From the NCBI RefSeq assembly GCF_022458985.1, contig NC_061778.1:7767501-7831500 (forward strand): 64,000 nucleotides of DNA. The letters run 5' to 3'. Below are positions 53,340 through 64,000 of the stretch, one piece after another. A model generated the notes under the pieces. That model was not told the origin of the DNA and searched no databases. It saw only the letters and a program-made list of their open reading frames with translations. The DNA comes from Mugil cephalus. Taxonomy: Eukaryota > Chordata > Actinopteri > Mugiliformes > Mugilidae. The position numbers and the translations under genes were made by a program. Numbering within the stretch: position 1 is the first letter of the stretch; each line of letters starts with the position of its first letter.

Positions 53340-53418
53340 TTGGTGTAAATAGAGGCAACAGCGAAACGAGGCGTTTAACACGTGAATTAACGCGTTTTGT
53401 TACCTTGGATACGAACTG
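53340..53418 (+). other. rrp8: rrp8 5' non-coding exon 1 (start approximate)
   Basis: GATACGAACTG is followed by a GTGAGTAAAT donor at 53419. The coding exon has its acceptor TTTCGCAG just before 53513. The transcription start is not defined; two CRE-like motifs lie 150-250 bases upstream. Confidence 0.55.
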
Positions 53419-53531
53419 GTGAGTAAATGAGCTAGCAGAGTTAGCTTTAAGATGGAGAAGAAGTGACCCTGCAGGGGGGTTTATATACTGAATAAATGTG
53501 TGTGTTTCGCAGTAACAGTACGCGAGGAAAC

Positions 53532-56500
53532 ATGTTTAATGAGGACGAAGACTGGAATGACGAACAAGACGCTCAAATCTTGAGTAAAACTGTCCTGAAC
53601 AACACTCAGAAGCCGAGCAGGAGCACAAATGTCAAGGTATACGAGTATTTTTCCATTTCTTCAGCATCATATCAATTAAAAGTCTTACACATTGTGATAC
53701 CCATGAGTACTGGACGATCTTCTGCTTATCTTGACACAATATCCCCCCTTAAGAAGAAGAACTAATTATTTAAACTTACTATATTCCCTCCAAACAGTTC
53801 AGAGGTGTTGGTAAAAAGAGCCTGATGCACACCCTGCAGACTCTGGGATCCGTCCCAGAGTGGACGAGTGACATCCATCAGCAGGACAGTGACAGCGAGA
53901 CAGAGGCAGCTCCTCCACACAGTAAGAAAAGGAAGAAGAGAAGGAAAAAGAGGAAACCTGCAGAGAAATCAGAGGAGCAGGGAGAAAATGGAGATGTAGA
54001 TCAGGCTGACAAGGAGGAGAAACCTGCACCTAAAAAGAGAAAGAAAGACAACAAGTTTGGTGAGTAATTAATCTGTCGGCAGGGATTTGAACACTTCTCA
54101 AAAGTTTAATTTCATCGCTGATGGGATTTATACCAATTGTAACAAACCAACTGTAAAAACATGACTAAAAATGTTTTCCTTCTCCCTAAAGGGACCCAAA
54201 AGGCAAAAAACTCAGCTGCAGGCGAGAAGGAAGAAAAAAAATTCCCAGAATCGGAACAGGCGGATGTAAATAAACCACAAAACGCAGAGATGGTGAGCAG
54301 ACAACAGTGGAAGAACAAAATGAAGAACAAGAGGAAATGTAAAAATAAGTATCGACAGAATCAGCCTGAAGAGGAAGCAAAGCCTGCAGATGAAACAGAA
54401 CCAAAGGAAGACGTCAAAAAAGGTTCACATAGCAACAACAACTGTAAAAACATCAGCCAAATAGCAGCCCAGAAAAAGAAGAAGGAGTTGGAACCTAAAC
54501 CACAGAAAAAGAAAGAAACTGAAGAAAAGCAGAAAAGAATAAACTGTGGCAAAGCTGTGAAAATTGCATCTGAATCGTCTGGTGGTGGTTTCAAACAGAA
54601 AGCAGATGAACCTGAAGCAGAGTTGTCCATCAAAACAGTGAAACCTGAGCTGAGCAAACAGGCTCTTCTGAAAAGGCAGAAGCTGCGTAAGTTGCTCCAG
54701 AGCCAGGAAACGAAGCAACAGGAGACTCTTGCGGAGCAGAAAGACGAGCCGGCCGCCCCGGAAGAAGAGGAGAAACCGGCCGGGCCCGCCTCCTTCAGGT
54801 CCCGCATGGAGCAGAGGCTGGAGTCGGCTCGTTTCCGCTACATCAACGAAGTTCTGTACAGCTCGTCCAGCGGCGAGGCGAAGCGCATGTTCAAACAGGA
54901 TCCGCAGGCCTTCTGGATTTACCACAAGGGTTACACGGCACAGGTGCAGAGATGGCCCGCCAATCCCGTGGACGCCATCATCTCTTACATTCGGCAAAAG
55001 TGAGACATCTTCATTGTTTGCACTATTAAAGCCTGTAGTCTGATTTCTTAAAGCTGCGGTGCACACAAGCACGTACAACATAACTATAGTCCTCAGCTAC
55101 ACCCCTTTCCAATAAGCATCGTAGAACCTCAGTTACATTCATAACCCTCATTTCACCACCACATAGTTATATAATGGTGTTTAATCTCCTAAATTGGAGT
55201 ACTTCACCCTCCAAATATCTCAGAAAAGCGAAATCAGAAGACTCTTTCTAATCTCAGCGCTGCATCTGAATGATTCAGGCCTCTCTGAGCAGACCACCAA
55301 GAGTATTCTGTCTCGTCTTTTTCAAGAAACATTAATCAGGACATTAAACAGGATTAAATACGTGTACACATCTCTTCTTCAGGCGGCTCATTGTGCTGTG
55401 GGTCATTTATCTGCTGCAAACTGTAAATACATTACGGCGCTGAAGGCTCGGGCAGCAGGGAGTCCTGCAGCAGATAACGCCGCTCTGTGGGTGTTTAATC
55501 GATGCTTCATTTTGCAGCTGCGAGAGGATGCCCTTGTTTTCATCAACAGTTTGTGGGAAGAACCTGATGCCAGTTTGTTGTCGGTATTTGCTCTTTATAT
55601 TCGGTGTATCTTTTGTTTCAGACCTTCCAATATTGTAGTGGCAGACTTCGGCTGTGGCGACTGTAAAATAGCTCGCAGCGTGAAAAACAAAGTGCACAGC
55701 TTCGACCTGGCAGCCACCTGCGAGCTTGTTACAGTCTGTGACATGGCCAACGTGAGTATTTGCTAGTTCACCCTGCGCTCTATTGTAATATATTATGTAA
55801 CGATTTAAACACACTCTCTCCCCTCAGGTGCCACTCAAAGACGGCTCTGTGGACGTCGCTGTGTTTTGCCTTTCTCTCATGGGGACCAACCTTGCTGACT
55901 TTTTAGCAGAGGCCAATCGAGTCTTAAAGATGGGGTAAATATAATTAATATAACATTAGACACAGTATGTATGTTTAGTTCTGTGCATAAACTTGCACGT
56001 CTAAATGTTTTGCACAATTATTGCAGTGGGATTCTTAAAATAGCAGAAGTGGCGAGTAGATTCGACAACGTGAGGAACTTCATCACTGCGCTGGCAAACC
56101 TTGGATTCAAGATGACGTCTAAGGTGAGGCAACAAAAACCCAATGACGTCAAAGAGAGATTGATATGTATGATATGTATGCTGTTGTTATAGTATTAACC
56201 ACACGATTTAAATTTAAAGGTCCAGCTGCAATAATGACAACAGCAAAGAGTTCGTGTGACACATAAACATTTACTTTTTTACAATCAGAGGTAAAATAAA
56301 ACACAAAGAAATTTCCTGGGTGGAGGCACTGAATTCCTGTTTTGCTCAAAGCGAGAGTCTTTAACTGCCAGCTGCCATCTTTTGTCATGCAGAGCTTGTT
56401 TGTGGTGGTGTGGGCAGGAAACCACAAGTGGAAAATAATATTTAGAGCACAAGCTCAAACAAAAGATGATTAAATGCATTAAAAGCAGATGAGGATCGTT

Positions 56501-56714
56501 TAAAAAGGCTCGATCTGAACAAGGCTTTAACCGCATGATGTTGCTCAGGTCCACATGTGTGATGCATTTTTTTTTTTTCTTTTGCTTTATTTTTCTACAG
56601 GATACAGAAAACACTCATTTCTACTCATTTGAATTTGTGAAGACGAAAAACGCACCAGAGAGCGTCAAGAAATTTGGACTGCAGTTGAAGCCCTGTTTGT
56701 ACAAGAAAAGATGA
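53532..56714 (+). CDS. rrp8: Ribosomal RNA-processing protein 8 (nucleomethylin), rRNA methyltransferase
   Basis: SAM-dependent enzyme of the nucleolus. Known family members make m1A in 25S/28S rRNA, and the mammalian protein is also part of the eNoSC rDNA-silencing complex. Seven coding exons join in phase: 53532-53636, 53798-54059, 54192-54999, 55622-55751, 55828-55934, 56027-56123, 56601-56714, giving 540 residues (human 456). Residues about 35-320 are Lys/Glu-rich with clusters such as [11 protein letters not shown], suited to nucleolar targeting and RNA contact; they account for the extra length. The methyltransferase part (about 330-540) has [11 protein letters not shown], the SAM motif [10 protein letters not shown] (397-406), [14 protein letters not shown] and the C-terminal [11 protein letters not shown]. 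The ATG at 53532 is the first Met after the exon acceptor. Head to head with ilk and tail to tail with the Ig gene. Confidence 0.97.
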
Positions 56715-57125
56715 AGATGTTAAGAGGACTTTGTTAAAGATTATAGGTGCAAATATCAGAATCTCTTTGATTCATAGTTTTTTTTTAATAGTATTTGTAC
56801 ACTTCTACTGAAATTTATCATAGCTTTGATACGTTTTTGTTCATATTTCAGTGCAGTTGTCATAAAACACAGATGCCGGTGTTCGTTTTCCATCCGCTAC
56901 ATTGTTTCCTCTGACTATGCATTTAAAATGTGCATCTCAGGTGGCTGCAAAGCTAAATGGCAACTAATATAAGACAGTTCATGTAAATGCAATGTTTGTT
57001 ATTGTGGTGGGAAAAAATGAGGAAAAGTCTTTAAGTATAAACCTTTTAAAACAAACCTGTTGTGTCTGTGTTTAACTGTCTTAGGTGCATGTTTAATGAA
57101 ATATTAAAAGGTTTTATGAGCAGAT
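56715..57125 (+). other. rrp8: rrp8 3' UTR
   Basis: Non-coding sequence after the stop codon. An ATTAAA signal at 57103-57108 suggests cleavage near 57.12 kb. Shorter A-rich candidates exist, so the end is approximate. Confidence 0.45.
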
Positions 57126-57393
57126 AAATGGAAAACGGAAGAAAATAACAGATTTTGTTGTGTGCACCACCAGCAGAGGGTGCAAGAATGCTGCAACCTA
57201 ATGTGGACAGAGGAGCTGAACTTAAGTCTGTCAACATCTGGATCCTATATTGTGTTGGAATTTATTTACAGCACATGCAGATGGTAATCACTAAATTAAA
57301 AAGTGATTCGACAAGGGTAGGAAATATGTTTGTACCGGTACAGAAGAATCAGGCTGAACAAAAATGCAAATGGAGGAATATTATTTGAATGAT

Positions 57394-57642
57394 TTTATTG
57401 AGAAATACAAAACATAAAAGTCCTTGAAAAGAAAATATGTGTAAAATTTCAAGTAAGGGCATAAAAAAAGTGCAAAAATTCTGCTCTGAAAGTCATTAAT
57501 GCCAATCTGTTCTAAAGCTTTCATGATTCAGTTTAAATGCTACATAAAAAAATAATAAAAAACAGTGCTGCATTTTCAAGTGGAGCCTTCATATCTGTGC
57601 GGGATTTAAGCTGAATGGCGAACGAAGCCCTGCGAAGCAACT
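57394..57642 (-). other. 3' UTR of the nectin-like gene
   Basis: Minus-strand AATAAA (rc of TTTATT at 57394-57399) follows the stop codon by about 245 bases. This places the ends of the two convergent transcripts (rrp8 and this gene) within roughly 300 bases. Confidence 0.5.
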
Positions 57643-60600
57643 TCACACTGTGCTCTTGATGTCAAAGACTATGGAGAAGCTGACCAGGGCAGCGTATTCC
57701 TTGCTTTCCTCTTCTTTCACCTCTGGCTTCTTCACCTCAGGAGAGCCGGGCTCCTGCATCAGAGCCGTCAAGGCCGAGAGAGACTCCAGCTCCTGGGACT
57801 TAGGACAAAGGGTTGAACAGATTTGATTTTAGATGTTTAAAAAAAATAAATGGAGAAAATAAGGTGAAATACAAACATTTCTAAAAGGAAAATTATAATT
57901 GTGCATGATAACATATTTAAATGTACCTTCTGTGGTTTCCTGCTGTTTCTTTTGCTACAAAACAAAAAAGAACAGTTTAGTAAACAGAAGCAGATATAGA
58001 CTTGTTATGTGATCATTGCGATCTTCCATCAGCATCATGAGGTCACATTTTCTAGAGCTGTCGAAAGAATATAATTAAATTATGGAGAAAAAAATATGAC
58101 ATAATTAGCTGGAGCTGAAAACATACTCGATCATAATGAATGAGATAATGAAATATGCGGAATTAGAGGAGATCATCCTTTTTGAGATTACTTTTGTCAG
58201 ATGAAATATTTGGGCCAAAGTTAGGATCCCTTTTTACCTTCAAGCAGAAACCATGTCTGAAAAGCTGTTTTAAATAGTTTCTGAGGGATCTGTAGGGTTT
58301 AAAAATCACCGCTAGATGGCACTGTGACACAATCCGACAGATTTAAAACAGTATTCCAGCTGTAGGTGTGACTGTATTAAATGTGACTAGAATATCAATG
58401 GATACGAGTGGTGACCCGAGTCCTCATCATTGATCTCTGGTGTCAAAAGCAGCAGCTCACTTTGTACATTATGACCTCGCTGACATCTACCCAGTGATGA
58501 CCTGCTGCTCTTAAAAAAAAAAAAAAAAAAAAAAGAAATGGTGGGGGAATACGAAGCGGGGGGCGACATTAGACCTAAAATAGCTTTTCTCCCGGGGAGT
58601 CGTGTTATTCACTGGGTGACTGACCTTCCCAAATTAGCCTGGCAGGACCTTCCCACTGGAGCAAAGCATAACGGGACAGAGAATCTGTCAACCAATGACA
58701 CCTTCACCAAATACTGCGGCCAGAGGGGCAGGCGCAGTGGAGCAACCTGTAAACCAGCACTAAGCAGCTCTAGTCACAGCCCAGCCTGATCTGATCTTGA
58801 TTTTTTCGCTTGGCTCCGATTGTGGGGAAACTTCTGCAGGCAGAAACCATAAACTCTTGTAGGATCGTGACACATATCCCACATCACGTATAAAGGCCAT
58901 AACTCACCAGCTCTTTTCCAGCAGCAACAGGGTTTAGAGATGAATTTGTGTTTTTTTTCCCCTCACTGATGAATGGCAGATTGAATTTCATTCTACTAAT
59001 AACTTCCGAGCATGTGGACCTTTTGAACATTTTGCAATGTGGCAGTGATGTCAGTGGGCCAGCTACTGCACCACGAGCCAGACGTAACACTGCAAAAAGC
59101 CAAGGGCAGGAAACTGGAAAATAAATCTGTTATTCTCTCTAAAGAACATTTCTACCTGTCTACAAGCAGGGCTGCGGTGGCAAAGGCACCTGTCTGCTTC
59201 AGCCACATTGCTTCCTGTTTATGCATGATACTCAGGTTTTGGTGAGTTGGGTTAACGATCCGCACATCCTGTTTGTCTCGTATTGAATGGCACTGGTAGT
59301 TGTGCCCTCGTTTGCCCGTCAATACAAATCACCTGCCGAGCTGCAGCCTGTCACCTGCAGAGGAACGCAACTCACCAGCACACGCAGAGGGTGACGATGA
59401 AGATGAGGAAGATGGCTGAGGCTGAGGAGATGCATATCAGGGAAATCAGCACTGCACCACAAAAACACACAGATATCAATCAGACACCCTGAAACCAACA
59501 CACCAAAGCATGTTGATATGATCAGAGTAAACATGTCTCTGAACGTAAAACAAGCCTACTGAGGTGTTCGTCTTTGTTCATGACCTCCACTTGAATGTTG
59601 ACTGCAGCATTGTGGTGGTAGAAAGACGCCCAGCAGGTGTAGAAACCTTTGACCTGGTTTGTGAGCTCAGACTGGAGGATCATAGCATTCCCGTCCATGA
59701 GGGCAAATGAGCCGTCACTCCTGAAACACAAAAGATTAAGAACTGAATTTCTGTTTAGCACAAAAGTACAACATGTTGTAATATACCTCGAGTACTGTAT
59801 GATACAGAGGAAGCTAGAGGCCATTAGCTTAGCTTGTCTTAAGCCATGGGAAAAGGAAAAACAGCTAATCTGGCTCTGCTGGATCCACAAAAACCACAAT
59901 GGTGAAAAGATTTTACCAAAGACTTCTTCTTGGAGCGAGGACTTTTAACTCCTGTTTGACTTAGCTTAGCATAAACAGTGGAAACAGCTAGCCTAGCTTT
60001 GTTCCACAATGACAAAATGTATGTACCAGCATCTCTAGGGCTCTTTTCAGCACTTTAAATCCAACAAGGTTAAGATCTTGTCCTGGTTGACCCTAGCTTA
60101 GCATAGACTGGACTGAAAACAGCTTGGTGCGATGTGTATGGCCTAGAAATATTTCAAATAGTTCACCTAAATCAATGTAAAACAAACAAAACAAATTTGT
60201 ACATTTGCTATGTAGTTGGCTTTTTAGACATTTCCAGACCAAGGTAGCTGTTTCTCCTTTTTCACTCATTATGCTAAGCTAAGCTAAGATAGCCATATCA
60301 TGGCCGTAGCCTCTTGGTTTAAGGTATGCTCTGTGTGACATCAGTGTTGTGTAAATAGATGATGCACTGCAAAAAAAAAAAGGAATTTCAAGACAGCAAA
60401 AAATCCTTGTATCAAAGAAATACATCTTATATTTTGTTCAGAGACAAGAACTTTGTGCTTAATGTAAGATTTTTTTTGTCAAAAAAGCAAAGCAAAAAAG
60501 CCAGATGATTTGATATGAATATAAGAATATTTTGCTTCTTGTTAGTCTTGTAAACATTAACGCTGTTTTGGCAGTGCGCAACATTGAATTTTGTGCAGCG

Positions 60601-63406
60601 CATCGTGTTCACATGAGCTGCTTGATCATCATTAGTTGGTAGATGCTGAAGGATACACCACCTTTGACAGCTGAGGTTGTACTCTGGCACATTGCCGTCA
60701 ACTTGGAGTAGTATTTTCTGGTTGCAATGACTCTCCTGGACAGACACTCTGTATATAACAGGCTGATCGCTGTAGTGACTTTGCAAAGGAGCCGTATGGT
60801 TGAGGACTCTCACGGAGGTGATATCTGCAGAGGAAATCAAGAATAAAGAACTTTTTATTTTTAGATCTGTCGCTGGTGTTCGTGTGAAAACTGTTTCTCG
60901 TGCACTCACAGTATCTGGGGATGTGAAGAGTCTTGTTCACTGTGATTCCCTTTTCAAACTGGTACGCACAGGTCAGGTCCTGTCCCTCATGAAGGGCCGG
61001 AGGAAACTTATAAGTCAGCCTGGCAGTCAGCGTGTGTCCTTCATACTCTGACTGCAGGGACATCTGACTTTTAGCATTTTCAGGAAGGACCCAGGCAAGG
61101 TTAGTCACCGCTCCCTCCCCTCTGCAGTGACACACCGCCAGCCAGAGGGGAGAGTCTTGGTGTCGCCCCAGAGAGACGCTCAGCAGAGGAGGCTCTGAAA
61201 AAGAGAAAAAAGAGGGGTGGCAGGAAGGGGATGAGGCGCTGCGTGAGGTTTATGTGTTTCATAGAAAGACATTTTTCTAAGAAAGAAGTAGCGTACTGTG
61301 CACGGGGATGTGTATTGTTCTTTTTTCCGGTGCCTCCAAGCTCGGATGTGTCACCATGCATGTTAAATCCTGACCGGCATACAGAGAGGACAGGAAGTAC
61401 ACAGAGCTACGGGCCAATACCAAACCATTGGCCTGGACCTCAGTCTCCGTTAAAGAACTGATGCTATTGTTTCCAAAGTGCCAGGTCACAGCTGCTGCAG
61501 GACCATCGCTGTCTGCAGAGCATATCACCTTTGTGTACTTGAGACCGTCTTTCCACTCGGTTCTGGCGATCACGGTGGTGTTGGGGCGAGCTGCGTGGGA
61601 AAGAGCAGTTAAACAACAGGAAGTGAGAAAAAGATAAAAATCTATGGTGCGTTCACATAGCCAAATATGTCTACTGTCTACTCAGACAAAATTATCCATC
61701 GCTTGACTTGTTGAACATACCGCAAAGAGGGAGTGTTATGCTTCTGTTCTCTGGTTCCTCAAATGTTGGGTGATTTATCACACACTTTGCAGTGAGCTCC
61801 CGAGGCGAGCAGGCAGGGAGGAGTAGGACTCCCCTGACAGAGTGGCTTCCATTATGAGAAGTGGAATTAAACCAAAAGTCTTCAGACACACCCTCCGGTG
61901 GAAGCCAGGACACGTTGGCTGCAGGAACAGCATCAGCAGCTGAGCACTCAATCACCCTGAGTCCATCTTCAGTCCGCAAATCAACTCGTATTGTGGGAGG
62001 AACTATGAGGAAAGGAGTGGGGGGAATATTTTATAGTGAGACGGTGCAGAAATTCAAAGTAGACTCAGCCTTATGAGAGTGTTTTTACTCACCAAGCGCT
62101 ATGACTTGAGGTTTAACTGTGACGTTGAACTGCAGCGTCGCTTTCAGGTGCTCGTAAGAGAAGACGCATTCATACAGACCAGCGTGCTGATGCTCCACAG
62201 GACCCTGAACTGTGAGGCTTCTGCCAGCCAGATCCACACCTTCAGGCAAGGGACCATCATCTCTGGACGGCGAAGAAGAAAATATTTAACGTAATTAACT
62301 TGAATAAATAAACATGAAATGTGTCTAAATCTGGTTCCTGCTGTCTGTCGCTTGCGGTTTTATGCCACCAAATGTGTCACCACATCCTCCACGGCATATA
62401 TGATTTGTTTCAGTACTGTATGTGCAGCAGGAAAAAAAACATACTTTGATGTCACTTTTTTCAGAACAATTCAGCTACTATTTTCCTACAGTATTCTTTG
62501 TTTCCGTGCGAAGCAAAACCAGAAGACCCGAGTCAGATACAGGCATGAAGAATCTGTGCATAACATTATGTTGAAATCACGACGCAAGATGCATTAAATG
62601 CTTTGCATTTAATGCATCTTGCGTCATGAACAACTATTTAAGCAAAGATGCTTAAATGGTTGTCTTAAAGTTCTCGGTCTCATAAAAGACAAATTGCACC
62701 CTACATTTCTTTTAATGAAGCTCAATAACATGTTTTCAAGTAAAATGTCAATGTATTTCAATATGGCATACTTTTTTGTGCTGTTGCGAGCTCCTTTACA
62801 GCAATAGGTGAGTTTTATTTTGTGAACAGATGTTTCCATGACACATAAAATTGATAGAGTCCCCCTTTAACACCAAATACATCTTACTTTGTGCAGTTAA
62901 GATCGTAACGTGGCACATTCCCTGTGACCTGTAGGCGGATGACGGCGTTGCCCAGCCCTTCCTGCAGCTCCAAAAATTCAGTGGCATGAAAGTCGTTGAT
63001 TTTGTTTCCCAGATCTGAATGCGTCTGATCTCCAGTCAAATCTGCAGATCAGAAAAAGGAGACACTTGTGATTTTTGCAACTTTCCACTCATGACACAAA
63101 TCTACGACTTCTGATTGTACTCACAAAAAATCGGCAGCGTTATGACCTGTGACTCCTTCTGTGTGAATTTTGGGTGGTCAAACTCACAGGTGATGTTGTG
63201 ACCCTCATACTCTGTAAGAGGGAGATGCACCGACACTCTCTGTGTGCCTGAGTCCGTGTGGTTCTCTCTCTGCAGCTCCCGATTCGCGTTCAAAGACAAA
63301 GAGATGTCAGCGTCAGGTCTCCCTCCAGACGAAATGCAAGAGACCACCCAGAAATCTTTTCCTTCTCGTTGTACCATCTCTTTTTTAATGGTCACATTTG
63401 GCCTGG
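57643..63406 (-). CDS. Nectin-like multi-Ig transmembrane receptor (3' part; 5' end outside window)
   Basis: Type I cell-surface glycoprotein, probably for adhesion or immune recognition. Eleven exons join in phase: 63406-63125, 63041-62888, 62262-62093, 62002-61721, 61590-61297, 61194-60910, 60824-60662, 59720-59560, 59451-59376, 57954-57927, 57792-57643, giving 680 residues to the stop. Order: C-type Ig, nectin-D3-like Ig split over two exons, three C-type Ig domains each on one exon, a second split D3-like Ig, transmembrane helix (LISLICISSASAIFLIFIV...), basic stop-transfer (CCKRNSRKPQK), then a tail of about 50 residues ending KSTV. Many N-x-S/T sites. The first exon opens in phase 1, so a signal peptide and a V domain should lie beyond 64,000. 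Similarity is to nectin D2 and D3 (for example DGPLPEGV and AGLYEC). I do not recognise the exact orthologue; a CD200-, PVR- or CD22-like protein is possible. Confidence 0.8.
57926..59375 (-). other. Intron of the nectin-like gene with poly(A) and CTCF-like core
   Basis: Between the 28-base juxtamembrane exon and the transmembrane exon. Contains an A run (58513-58534) and CCGCTAGATGGCAC (58309-58322, one mismatch to the CTCF core). No further exon seen. Confidence 0.4.
59376..59451 (-). other. Transmembrane exon of the nectin-like gene
   Basis: This 76-base exon encodes about 24 hydrophobic residues, continued by a Cys formed across the next junction and the basic KRNSRK of the following 28-base exon. 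It fixes the protein as type I, with the Ig domains outside. Confidence 0.8.
59815..60320 (+). repeat. Dispersed fish repeat with (GCTAA)n-type ends, in an intron
   Basis: TTAGCTTAGCATAAACAGTGG, then AACAGCTAGCCTAGCTTTGTTC and CCAGCATCTCTAGG at left, and CATTATGCTAAGCTAAGCTAAGATAG at right, form the two ends of a well-known fish repeat. The left part is present twice (59815-59910 and 59957-60065), which suggests a nested or tandem copy. Confidence 0.55.
62581..62625. repeat. Perfect 20-bp inverted repeat with 5-nt loop
   Basis: The arm at 62581-62600 (GACGCAAGATGCATTAAATG) is exactly complementary to 62606-62625, with loop CTTTG. It lies in an intron of the nectin-like gene and would form a strong hairpin in RNA or single-stranded DNA. 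No transposon ends are evident around it. Confidence 0.9.
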
Positions 63407-64000
63407 CTACGGGGCAGGAAAAAAAGGCAAGAGGAGAGTTATTCTTTCATGACGTCTAATGTTTTTTCCAGCAAATTAAAAAGTCAGATATCAAGTTGAG
63501 GCTCTGGGTGTTTTGGTTAAATAGGAAGCTGGGACCGGATGAGCTGAACGTTAGCTAAACACGAGCTGTAAGGGGCTTCTGCTTGGGTTTGGGAGAGTGT
63601 TGACTTAGACTTATCACCTGTCCCATCTGTTGGCTGAGCTGCAGCTGAGAGCAGATGTCTGGCCCAGCTGCTGCCCGACCAAAGCTGAAGGAACCACAGG
63701 CTTTAATACGGGGGAATCAGCGGAGATCAGAGTCTATTATCAAATACATTAAAGTTGTGCTATAATACAACTGCCAGACATCCCGAATGAGTTGGAACAG
63801 TGAGCTAACACCTCATAATAGCTCTGGTGTCGTGGAGGAACATGTATGCTCAGAGCGAGTTAACACACTCTGGCCAGAAAAAGTCCATCTGTTAACACCT
63901 AAAGTTATGTGTGCGGTTAGAAAATTACCCAAGCTGCACTACTTCAGTGGAATTTGAATGTATCACGGATGAAGGCGCTGTCTGATCTGGCTAATGCTAA
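63407..64000 (-). other. Intron of the nectin-like gene running off the window
   Basis: No exon with a credible Ig or signal-peptide reading was found here. The upstream exons should lie beyond the window edge. Confidence 0.45.

Noticed and set aside
53496..53531. A longer rrp8 N-terminus starting at an upstream Met
   Set aside because: The frame crosses the acceptor TTTCGCAG at 53505-53512, so the upstream Met lies in the intron. The ATG at 53532 is the first in the exon.
54425..55081. 218-aa minus-strand open frame opposite rrp8
   Set aside because: It is the antisense shadow of the Lys/Glu-rich rrp8 exon (Phe/Leu-rich), with no independent support.
62581..62625. miRNA gene at the perfect hairpin
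   Set aside because: The stem is 20 bp with no lower stem or flanking pairing that I can see, shorter than a normal pri-miRNA. Kept only as an inverted repeat.

Overview
This is vertebrate nuclear DNA, most likely from a teleost and probably a spiny-rayed fish. It has intron-split genes with consensus GT/AG splice sites, long AT-rich non-coding stretches, many microsatellites, and remnants of fish-type Tc1-like and hAT-like transposons plus a tRNA-derived SINE. The species cannot be named from the sequence. All exon joins below were made by hand from splice sites, reading phase and protein similarity.

Layout. (1) About 1-25,700 holds no gene that I can support. It contains repeats, simple sequence and several stretches with the texture of conserved non-coding elements, including a GC-rich CpG cluster near 9.0-9.35 kb. 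(2) 28,251-34,191 (minus) is apbb1 (Fe65), the adaptor that binds the amyloid precursor protein tail. It has 14 coding exons, including a 6-nt microexon, and a 5' non-coding exon near 34.85-34.98 kb. (3) 37,582-50,633 (minus) is ilk, the integrin-linked pseudokinase. It has 12 coding exons that join into 452 residues, the same length as human ILK, and a probable 5' non-coding exon near 51.85-51.9 kb. (4) 53,532-56,714 (plus) is rrp8, a nucleolar rRNA methyltransferase of 540 residues in 7 coding exons, head to head with ilk. (5) 57,643-63,406 (minus) is the 3' part of a multi-immunoglobulin type I membrane protein that most resembles nectins. It is tail to tail with rrp8, and its 5' end lies beyond the right edge.

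The apbb1, ilk and rrp8 neighbourhood recalls human 11p15.4, where ILK and RRP8 are also adjacent and divergent and APBB1 lies nearby. The three genes do not form one pathway: Fe65 is a neuronal APP and nuclear-signalling adaptor, ILK is the core of the ILK-PINCH-parvin focal-adhesion complex, and RRP8 acts on rRNA and rDNA chromatin in the nucleolus.

The most interesting observations are the conserved-looking 6-nt neuronal microexon of apbb1 with UGC motifs just upstream, and the nectin-like gene. Both of its membrane-type C2 domains lack the usual B-strand cysteine and carry a cysteine where the C-strand tryptophan should be. Its exons also show tandem duplication, and it ends in a class I PDZ-type C-terminus.
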